DNA of 22,086 nt. Origin: Candidatus Cardinium hertigii. GTDB lineage: Bacteria > Bacteroidota > Bacteroidia > Cytophagales_A > Amoebophilaceae. Under the pieces are notes generated by a model that saw only the letters and a list, made by a program, of their open reading frames with translations, was not told where the DNA came from and did no database searches. Below are positions 15,831-22,086 of this stretch, piece by piece. The position numbers were made by a program, and so were the translations under genes. Where the stretch lies: the NCBI RefSeq assembly GCF_003788695.1, contig NZ_RARA01000027.1:179175-201260 (forward strand). Direction: 5' to 3'. Numbering within the stretch: position 1 is the first letter of the stretch; the number at the start of each line of letters is the position of its first letter.

Positions 15831-17537
15831 ATGAGCAGCCCATGCACAAACCCATTTGTAGTTTCCGCAAGAAAATATCGTCCTACTAGCTTTAAAGAGG
15901 TAATTAGCCAACCCCATATTATCACTACTTTACAAAACGCCATAGCATGTAATCAGCTTGCGCACGCTTTTCTTTTTTGTGGACCACGTGGTGTAGGAAA
16001 AACGACTTGTGCCCGTATTTTGGCAAAAGCGATCAATTGCCTACAAATTACCCAGGAAATAGAACCTTGTAACCATTGTACAAATTGTCTCAGCTTTAAC
16101 AGCAGTAGCTCTATGAATGTGTATGAGTTAGATGCTGCTTCTCATAACTCTGTAGAAGATATTCGTGATCTGGTTGATCAGGTTCGTTATGTTCCTCAAG
16201 TGGGAAAATATAAAATATACATTATAGATGAGGTACATATGTTGTCTAATGCTGCTTTTAATGCTTTTCTCAAAACACTTGAAGAACCCCCTAGTTATGC
16301 CATATTTATATTGGCTACTACGGAAAGGCACAAGGTACTCCCCACTATTTTATCTCGCTGTCAAATCTTTAATTTTCATAGAATCAAATTAGAAGATATT
16401 GTTACACAACTTCAAATCATTGCTACAAAGGAATCGATTGCTTACGAAATATCTGCTTTGCAGCTTATTGCTCAAAAAGCGGAGGGCGCCCTACGTGATG
16501 CGCTTTCTATGTTTGATCTCCTTACTACCTTTGCAGGTAAAGGGGAAACGATTGGTTATACCAGCACGAGAGACTATCTTCAATTGCTTGATTATGATTA
16601 TTATTTTAAATGTACAGAAGCCTTCTTACAAGGCAATGTTTCTGCTGTACTCTTGCTTTTTGATGCCATTTTACGTGCTGGATTTAATGGACATCATTTC
16701 GTAGTAGGGCTTGGAGAACATTTTCGAAACTTACTGGTTTGCAAAGACAACGCCACTATTCCTCTTTTAGAAGTCACGGATCATATACGTCCATCCTATG
16801 CTGAATATGCTTCCAAATGTCAGATGCCTTTTATATTAAGAGCATTAACGCTCTTAAATCAATGTGATATACATTATAAGGCTAGCCAACACCAAAGATT
16901 GCATGTAGAACTGTTACTGATTGAGTTAGCAACGAGGTCTTTTCCTGTTGAAGAAACCGTAGCGCATGCAACAGAAACGGCAATATCCTCCACCCAGACG
17001 CCTTCTCGAACGCTAGATAAGCATAATGCTATAAAACCGCAGATAACAGATGTGGTACCTCCCCCTAAGCAAGAAACATTAGTTATTCCTAGTTTACAGA
17101 GCTTAAAAAATGTTTTGCTTACAAAAAAAAAAATAAATGCACCTAAAAAAATAGAAGCGCAACCTGCTTCCAAAGAGCCCATCATAGAAAAAGCAGTGCA
17201 AGCTTTTTTTGCTGATTACGGTGAACAACTTAAACAACAGGGTAATATAGCGGGTTATCATCTTATGAATCAGCCGATAAAGGTTCAAGATCAAGTTATT
17301 ATTATTGCATTGATCAATTCTGTCCAAGAAAGTATGTTGCAAAACCTTAAGGAAGAGCTTTTAGTACAACTGCGTAAAAAATTCAATGATCCTAAAATAA
17401 TCCTTCAAAGTATCCTGGTTCAGGAATTACAAGGTACAAAGCCTTATACTGATCAAGAAAAATTAACCTACTTGAGCAAAAAAAATCCCGCTATAGCATT
17501 GATGCGAGAACGATTTAAGTTAGAGGTAGTGTACTGA
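15831..17537 (+). CDS. dnaX: DNA polymerase III subunit gamma/tau
   Basis: A 568-residue clamp-loader ATPase of the replisome. Walker A is G-P-R-G-V-G-K-T-T (51-59), the zinc Cys are 70, 80, 83 and 86, Walker B is I-I-D-E-V-H (131-136), sensor 1 is A-T-T-E (162-165) and the S-R-C box is at 175-177. The AAA+ and collar domains run to about residue 370. A polar linker follows (370-460), then a C-terminal domain of 100 residues expected to bind the polymerase alpha subunit. The linker holds an A11 run (17123-17133) where slippage would give a gamma-length product. The gene starts 34 bases after dnaJ. Confidence 0.95.
   Translation: MSSPCTNPFVVSARKYRPTSFKEVISQPHIITTLQNAIACNQLAHAFLFCGPRGVGKTTCARILAKAINCLQITQEIEPCNHCTNCLSFNSSSSMNVYELDAASHNSVEDIRDLVDQVRYVPQVGKYKIYIIDEVHMLSNAAFNAFLKTLEEPPSYAIFILATTERHKVLPTILSRCQIFNFHRIKLEDIVTQLQIIATKESIAYEISALQLIAQKAEGALRDALSMFDLLTTFAGKGETIGYTSTRDYLQLLDYDYYFKCTEAFLQGNVSAVLLLFDAILRAGFNGHHFVVGLGEHFRNLLVCKDNATIPLLEVTDHIRPSYAEYASKCQMPFILRALTLLNQCDIHYKASQHQRLHVELLLIELATRSFPVEETVAHATETAISSTQTPSRTLDKHNAIKPQITDVVPPPKQETLVIPSLQSLKNVLLTKKKINAPKKIEAQPASKEPIIEKAVQAFFADYGEQLKQQGNIAGYHLMNQPIKVQDQVIIIALINSVQESMLQNLKEELLVQLRKKFNDPKIILQSILVQELQGTKPYTDQEKLTYLSKKNPAIALMRERFKLEVVY
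17123..17133 (+). promoter_or_regulatory. A11 slippage tract in dnaX
   Basis: Eleven A residues encode the end of Thr431 and Lys432-434. Loss of one A in the transcript makes TAA directly after the three Lys codons (434 residues). Gain of one A reads N-K-C-T and then TAA (438 residues). Both sizes are close to the 431-residue gamma of Escherichia coli. Thermus makes gamma by slippage on an A9 run in dnaX. The mechanism here is inferred. Confidence 0.5.
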
Positions 17538-17763
17538 TGCCAATGGACGCAACTGCATCAACTATCTAATACAAATAGAACTGATTACCTAAAATATTTT
17601 AAAAGAAGTTCGGGTAATGCCTTATATGTATAACTTCTATACAAATGTTCTATTATTTTTATAACTTGCAATGAGATAGTAAGAAATATAGAGCCAAAAG
17701 TACACTACGGATGCTGAAGTGTACTAACAATAGGTCTATTTATTAAATATATAACGAAGCCAT
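17538..17763. other. Spacer between dnaX and the CPBP protease gene
   Basis: No gene is seen. No strong terminator hairpin or promoter is visible. Confidence 0.4.
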
Positions 17764-18726
17764 ATGCTGATAGCTAATTTTATGATAGCCAATTTTATTT
17801 TCTATTACCATATCCTTATTTTGTTGGCGATTACAGTGATTATTGCATTATTTTGTAGAAATAAAAAGTTTTTATATATAAGCATCGTTGTAACAAATAT
17901 GGTAGGATTATATGAGGACATAATCAATATGGTGGGGCTAACTGCATTGTGTGGCTTTGGTATAATGGCCTATCTATATTTTCATGTTAAGAATTATAAT
18001 AATGTTTTGAAAACGTTATTATTTATAGGGTTATCTACTTTCCTAGCTGGTTTTCCTTTTCACGTAATACCTGGTTTCTTTAAAAATACTCAAGTACAGT
18101 TTGTTGCATTATTGTCTTCTTTTTCTATATCTTTAAATTTTGACAAGACTATGTCTGCACTAATACTCTATTCCATAAGGCATTTCTATATTTTAGAGAA
18201 AAAAATAGATATAAAATCTTTACAGCAAACCGTTATTTCTCTTTTGATTTGTATTTCATTAGTTTTAATTCCTGCTTTTATTAGTGGATATGTGAAATTC
18301 GATCCAAAAATACCAAGTATGCTCTGGATATGGGCCATGAATAACTTCTTTTTTGTGTGCATGGCAGAGGAAATAATTTTCCGTGTATTTTTACAAAATA
18401 CCTTAAAAACTTGTATAGGCTATTTATATAAAAAAGTGGCCCTTACGCCTGCAAACGCTTCAGCAGAAGTGAATGGAGGCCTATTAAAACCACTAGCAAA
18501 ATTTGATACGGTAGTGAGCAAAAACCTTCATATTATTATTGCATCTTTGCTATTTGGTTTAGTTCATCTTAAAGGTGGTATTATCTATATAATATTTGCT
18601 ACGATTTGTGGCTTATGTTACGGATATACTTATGACAAAACCAATAGGCTAATATGTGCAATGGTAGTACATTTTGGATTAAATTTATGCCATCTCCTTC
18701 TGTTTAGTTATCCTACTGCAGTATAG
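17764..18726 (+). CDS. CPBP-family intramembrane metalloprotease
   Basis: A 320-residue protein with about eight membrane segments. All three active-site motifs of the CPBP (CAAX protease and bacteriocin-processing) family are present: E-E-I-I-F-R (202-207), F-G-L-V-H (264-268) and H-F-G-L-N (303-307). The Glu202/Glu203, His268 and His303/Asn307 set is intact, so it is probably active. Known for the family: cleavage within the membrane, as in prenyl-protein maturation in eukaryotes or bacteriocin self-immunity in bacteria. The substrate is unknown. A loop of about 30 residues (223-252) separates motifs 1 and 2. The lipoprotein gene follows 46 bases later, possibly cotranscribed. ATG 17764 is the first of two possible starts (17782). 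Confidence 0.85.
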   Translation: MLIANFMIANFIFYYHILILLAITVIIALFCRNKKFLYISIVVTNMVGLYEDIINMVGLTALCGFGIMAYLYFHVKNYNNVLKTLLFIGLSTFLAGFPFHVIPGFFKNTQVQFVALLSSFSISLNFDKTMSALILYSIRHFYILEKKIDIKSLQQTVISLLICISLVLIPAFISGYVKFDPKIPSMLWIWAMNNFFFVCMAEEIIFRVFLQNTLKTCIGYLYKKVALTPANASAEVNGGLLKPLAKFDTVVSKNLHIIIASLLFGLVHLKGGIIYIIFATICGLCYGYTYDKTNRLICAMVVHFGLNLCHLLLFSYPTAV

Positions 18727-18772
18727 GATATTTGTAAAATACAGTATAAAACAATAAAATAAACGGAATACT

Positions 18773-19720
18773 ATGCTACAAAAATTTTTAGCGATAATAA
18801 AAAATCTACACAAAGTACTATGGGGCATTGGCTTATTTTTGTTAGTAACAAGTTGTGAAACATTTGATGATTTGTTAATAAAAAACACCTATGTTCATTA
18901 TTACCCTGAAAAACGTGCTGCAAAAAAAGTACCTATTTTTATTAAAACGTCTTATGACAAAGAGAAGGAATTATTTAATAGCTATGCTGTAATAGGTAAA
19001 TCTACCTTTACAAACCGTCCGGTAACAGCTGAAGCATGTATTAAATTCGGTAAACAAGTGGGTGCAGATATGGTATTGCTATCTTTTGGAAATAAGCAAG
19101 AGGTCACTAAATATGTCCGTATAGCTGTACCTGATAAAGAAATTTCCACATCAACAGCAGAAAGTACGAATACTTTAGGTGCGCTCAGTGATACACTTTG
19201 GGACCACTTGTTGGACAGTAAAAGAAAACGTATTACCATAACACCTAAAAACAAAGAACAGCATCAAACCATTTATAAATACATAAATCAACCTTATATT
19301 GAAATTCACTATGATCAAACAGTACTTTTTCTAAAAAAAACAAACCATCTAAAAGCACCATGGGAATATAGTTTAAAAGATTTTATAAGTCAGCAAAATA
19401 GTGATGCAAGTCCCTATGTAGGCGATTGGGTAAATTACCAAACGGGTAAGCTTACCCTATTTGCTACAGAAAGTGAATATGTAGCTTTTATAAGCAGGGA
19501 CAAAAAATATAGGAACAAAGAAAAAAGAGTAATAAATAAAAGGTTAAAGTGGAAAAATGGAGATATTAAATTACGGATCAATAAAAATAACAAACAGGGG
19601 TGGTATTTAAATAGTGATAAAATACCTGTATGCGTTTACATACAGCTTAACCAAACGCATCATCTTGAAATAATAGACCAACAAACAGGCAGGCTGATTA
19701 TTTCTTTAAATAAAACGTAA
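18773..19720 (+). CDS. Lipoprotein of unknown function
   Basis: A 315-residue protein. Hydrophobic residues 15-25 end in L-V-T-S-C (Cys28), a good lipobox, so it is exported and lipid-anchored. Residues 50-115 read Y-A-V-I-G-K-S-T-F, then a G-A-D-M-V-L-L-S piece like the small alpha/beta domain seen in other bacterial lipoproteins. The remainder is rich in Lys, Tyr and Asn, with repeated W-x-Y/W-V-N patterns. I do not recognise the family. The stop TAA (19718-19720) is immediately followed by the end of the IS66-family element at 19721, so the insertion may have altered the C-terminus. Confidence 0.75.
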   Translation: MLQKFLAIIKNLHKVLWGIGLFLLVTSCETFDDLLIKNTYVHYYPEKRAAKKVPIFIKTSYDKEKELFNSYAVIGKSTFTNRPVTAEACIKFGKQVGADMVLLSFGNKQEVTKYVRIAVPDKEISTSTAESTNTLGALSDTLWDHLLDSKRKRITITPKNKEQHQTIYKYINQPYIEIHYDQTVLFLKKTNHLKAPWEYSLKDFISQQNSDASPYVGDWVNYQTGKLTLFATESEYVAFISRDKKYRNKEKRVINKRLKWKNGDIKLRINKNNKQGWYLNSDKIPVCVYIQLNQTHHLEIIDQQTGRLIISLNKT

Positions 19721-20006
19721 GTATCCGTTCAGTGGAGTGGCCTAAGTCTCTATAATCTGGGAAAGATTATGGAAAGGATTTAGTTTTTGTTGCTTCCAGG
19801 ATAGATAGAGAGAAATTATTCTTTCCAAAAATCTATTTCCCCGTTCAGATTGGGTAAAGTAAGGTATCCGTTCAGTGGAGTGGCCTAAGTCTCTATAATC
19901 TGGGAAAGAATATGGAAAGGATTTAGCTTTTGTTGCTTCCAGGATAGATAGAGAGAAATTATTCTTTCCAAGAATCTATTTCCCCGTTCAGATTGGGTAA
20001 AGTAAG
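19721..20006. repeat. 143-bp tandem duplication of the IS66 element end
   Basis: Copies at 19721-19863 and 19864-20006 differ at three positions (T/A, T/C and A/G). Each begins GTATCCGTTCAGTGGAGTGG, the terminal motif, followed by the last codons of the transposase on the minus strand. The inner copy carries the functional end of the reading frame, and the outer copy is a duplicate of the end. Confidence 0.9.
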
Positions 20007-20409
20007 CATTCTTGTGATAGACTACATAATGTCTAATCTGCCTTTCAGCATGGTTATTCGTTAAGGGTATAGTTAAGGGATCCTCTAAGAATTTCCATAA
20101 TGCTTTTTCAATTTTTAATATATTTTTAGCTACACGTACCGCATGCGGCGCATCAGGAATAGGTAAAATACCTCTTAAATAATAACCGGTTCGTTTACGT
20201 AATTTTCTAGCACGTTTTAAAAAGAAACGCAAATCAAATTTTTTATTTAAGCAAGCTTTGGTTAACCCAAACAAGTCAGTTGCAACTTGTTTTAAACTTT
20301 CTCCTAAGTTTTTAATAGTATTATGAGCACTATGGGCAAGCCTTTCAAAATTTCTAGCTAAGTGAGACCAGCAAATTTGGCGTTTTGATGGACTAAAATA
20401 GTTATAGAC
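19885..20409 (-). pseudogene. IS66 transposase, C-terminal fragment
   Basis: 175 open codons reading Y-N-Y-F-S-P-S-K-R-Q-I-C-W-S-H-L-A-R-N-F-style sequence, then a basic region, then L-T-N-N-H-A-E-R-Q-I-R-H, which holds the catalytic Glu of IS66 transposases. It ends with I-I-E-T and TAG at 19887-19885. There is no start: the 5' part was cut off by the IS256 insertion. The frame relative to the upstream fragment is shifted, so removing the insertion would not restore the gene cleanly. Confidence 0.85.
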
Positions 20410-20410
20410 T
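20403..20410. repeat. Imperfect 8-bp target duplication of the IS256-family element
   Basis: TATAGACT at 20403-20410 and TATAGATA at 21748-21755 (six of eight match). The length of 8 is usual for the IS256 family. The mismatches suggest age or independent changes. Confidence 0.5.
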
Positions 20411-21747
20411 GGGTCTTTCTAAAAGATTGTGTAAAATGATTTTCGTTGTTCTATATTATATGAAAATTAACTACTATGATTATGCAATCAAAAAAGAAAG
20501 ATCCTATTAACCCAAAACTCCAAGCAGCGATAGATTTATTGTTAGAAGGAGGAGCAGACTTATCGACTATCTTTAGCCAAGAAGGTCTATTAAAAGTTTT
20601 AACGAAAAATATAGTAGAACGAGCCCTTGGGGCAGAATTAGACGATCATTTAGGCTATAGTAAATATAGTAGGAATGAGTCTGATAATTCGAGAAATGGC
20701 AGTTATACCAAGCGCTTAACTACAGATCATGGCGCAATAGATCTGGATGTTCCAAGAGACAGATCAGGTACATTTGAGCCTATAATCATACCTAAACAAC
20801 AGAGAAGAATAGATGGCCTTGACCAGAAAATTCTATCTTTATATGCCAAAGGGATGAGCTTATCTGATATAAAGATACAATTAGAAGAATTATATGGTGC
20901 CACTATAAGTGAAAGTTTGATAAGTAAAATCACTGATAATGTGATGGATGAGGTTGTTCTATGGCAAAACCGTCCTCTTGAATCAGTATATGCTATAGTA
21001 TACTTTGATTGCCTTGTAGTAAAAGTAAGGCAAGATAAGCGCATTATCAACAAATCGGTATATGTTGCTTTAGGTATAGATTTATCTGGAATAAAAGATA
21101 TTTTAGGACTATGGATCAGTGAAAACGAGGGGTCTAAGTTTTGGCTTGGTAACTTAACAGAATTAAAAAATAGGGGCCTTAAAGATATATTAATTGCTTG
21201 CAGTGATAACTTATCAGGGATGTCTGATGCTATACATGCAGTTTACCCGAAAACAGAACATCAACTCTGTATAGTTCATCAGATTAGAAACAGTTTACAA
21301 TATGTGTCCTATAAAGATCGTAAAGAAGTAGTATCTGATTTACAGTCTATTTACAAGTCATCCACTGAAGAAGAGGCATATAATGCTTTAGTGGCATTTG
21401 ATACTAAATGGAGTAAACGATATCCACATATTGCCAAATCCTGGTATAACCATTGGGATAATTTGATACTTTTCTTAGATTATCCTGAGGATATCCGGCG
21501 GGTTATTTATACTACTAATAGTATTGAATCTGCTAATAGTCAGTTTCGAAAGGCTACAAAAAATAAAAGAGTCTTTCCTAATGATAATGCTGTTTTTAAG
21601 ATTTTGTATTTAACCGTGGCTTACATGACTAAAAAATGGACTATGCCCATTCAAAATTGGAATAGTGCTAGGGCTCACTTTATGATTAAATTTGAAGGCA
21701 GGATTTAATTGCCTTATGTCTATTTACACAATCTTGTAGAAAGACCC
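20411..21747 (+). mobile_element. Complete IS256-family element, 1337 bp
   Basis: Terminal inverted repeats are GGGTCTTTCTAAAAGATTG (20411) and the complement of 21723-21747, matching at 24 of 25 bases. One transposase gene fills the element. It is inserted in the IS66-family transposase and is the best candidate here for an active mobile element. Confidence 0.9.
20476..21708 (+). CDS. IS256-family transposase (full length)
   Basis: 410 residues, the usual size of the family. The DDE catalytic residues are visible: Asp178 (V-Y-F-D-C-L-V-V-K-V-R), Asp244 (A-C-S-D-N-L-S-G) and Glu351 (T-T-N-S-I-E-S-A-N). The family piece Q-L-C-I-V-H-Q-I-R-N is at 263-272. The N-terminus has the typical R-N-G-S-Y-T-K-R and the R-D-R-S-G-T-F-E-P motifs. 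No frameshift or internal stop is present. Known for the family: circular-intermediate transposition leaving 8-9 bp target duplications. The gene is read opposite to the interrupted IS66 transposase. ATG at 20476; another is at 20482. Confidence 0.95.
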   Translation: MIMQSKKKDPINPKLQAAIDLLLEGGADLSTIFSQEGLLKVLTKNIVERALGAELDDHLGYSKYSRNESDNSRNGSYTKRLTTDHGAIDLDVPRDRSGTFEPIIIPKQQRRIDGLDQKILSLYAKGMSLSDIKIQLEELYGATISESLISKITDNVMDEVVLWQNRPLESVYAIVYFDCLVVKVRQDKRIINKSVYVALGIDLSGIKDILGLWISENEGSKFWLGNLTELKNRGLKDILIACSDNLSGMSDAIHAVYPKTEHQLCIVHQIRNSLQYVSYKDRKEVVSDLQSIYKSSTEEEAYNALVAFDTKWSKRYPHIAKSWYNHWDNLILFLDYPEDIRRVIYTTNSIESANSQFRKATKNKRVFPNDNAVFKILYLTVAYMTKKWTMPIQNWNSARAHFMIKFEGRI

Positions 21748-22086
21748 TATAGATACATACCTATCGCTGACTATTGTTGCATGTTTACCTGCAAATGCAC
21801 TATTTTTTAAAACATGCATACCTCTAGAAGGCGTAAGCTTAAGGACGCTACCTACTTGATTAGTAAATAGCCAACACCAGCCAAGCTTACCCTTAGTATA
21901 ATGGCTTGTTTCGTCTATATGTAACAAGTTGCTTTGGCTAACTTTCTGCACTATAGTTTGATACGACGCAGCACATTTCGAGGATACCTTTCCTTCACTA
22001 TTAGATATAGTGCCAAGACTAATAGGAAGATTACATATATCTTTTAAGATATCGGCTACTTCCCGCTTAGAATTTTTGTAAAAGCC
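21748..22086 (-). pseudogene. IS66 transposase, central fragment (runs off the window)
   Basis: Open from the window edge to 21748 with K-R-E-V-A-D-I-L, N-L-P-I-S-L-G-T-I-S, L-L-H-I-D-E-T-S-H-Y (catalytic Asp), L-G-W-C-W-L-F, S-R-G-M and I-V-S-D-R-Y-V-S-I (second catalytic Asp). It then runs into the IS256-family end. It is the upstream half of the gene whose C-terminal part is at 19885-20409. Confidence 0.85.

Larger units (their letters stand above)
19864..22086 (-). mobile_element. IS66-family element, interrupted and continuing past the window
   Basis: The element end is at 19864 (or 19721 with the duplication). Transposase sequence lies on the minus strand in two parts (19885-20409 and 21748-22086) separated by an IS256-family element. 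The 5' end is beyond the window. The outermost bases GTA fit IS66-type ends. Target duplications cannot be checked, as only one end is present. Confidence 0.75.

Noticed and set aside
19841..19847. CCGTTCA inside the IS66 end region (also at 19984-19990)
   Set aside because: It is part of the transposase coding sequence and lacks the rest of the terminal motif.

Overview
The window is AT-rich bacterial chromosome, very probably from an intracellular Bacteroidota symbiont of the Amoebophilaceae (Candidatus Cardinium or Amoebophilus type). The evidence is the mix of an ankyrin-repeat lipoprotein, an Rpn/PD-(D/E)XK 'transposase' nuclease, a Bacteroidota-type short MerR protein, many decayed insertion sequences and ordinary housekeeping genes. 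This placement is inference from gene content; no 16S or other marker is present.

Layout. 1-352: 3' end of an IS4-family transposase. 418-1872 (-): ankyrin-repeat lipoprotein. 2154-2807: LRR-like gene broken by a stop codon. 3084-4070: Rpn-type nuclease with a 21-bp minisatellite. 4071-4710: graveyard of IS fragments. 4711-7286: three-gene ABC-2 exporter operon. 7293-10785: a MITE-like element, a merR gene, a 615-residue lipoprotein gene and an inverted second copy of the element. 10844-12965 (-): tRNA-Asn, xerD, tRNA-Val, a small basic protein and a phosphopantetheinyl transferase, all on one strand. 13203-17537 (+): acyltransferase, grpE, dnaJ, dnaX. 17764-19720 (+): CPBP membrane protease and a lipoprotein. 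19721-22086: an IS66-family element on the minus strand, split by a complete IS256-family element.

How the genes fit together. GrpE and DnaJ are the cofactors of DnaK and their genes overlap by one base. DnaX is the clamp-loader subunit and carries an A11 tract suited to making a short gamma form by slippage. XerD resolves chromosome dimers. The ABC genes form one exporter. The rest is mostly surface or host-interaction proteins and mobile DNA.

The strongest new-looking signal is a dispersed terminal motif (GTATCCGTTCA followed by a TGG-containing tail) that recurs more than ten times. It ends the IS66 element, brackets two inverted ~313-600 bp non-autonomous elements, and lies next to the 3' ends of five genes. 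One of the two elements carries a tandem pair of 128-bp palindromic units that the other lacks. I read this as an IS66-mobilised MITE family with a cassette-like insertion. This is a hypothesis that could be tested by genome-wide comparison.
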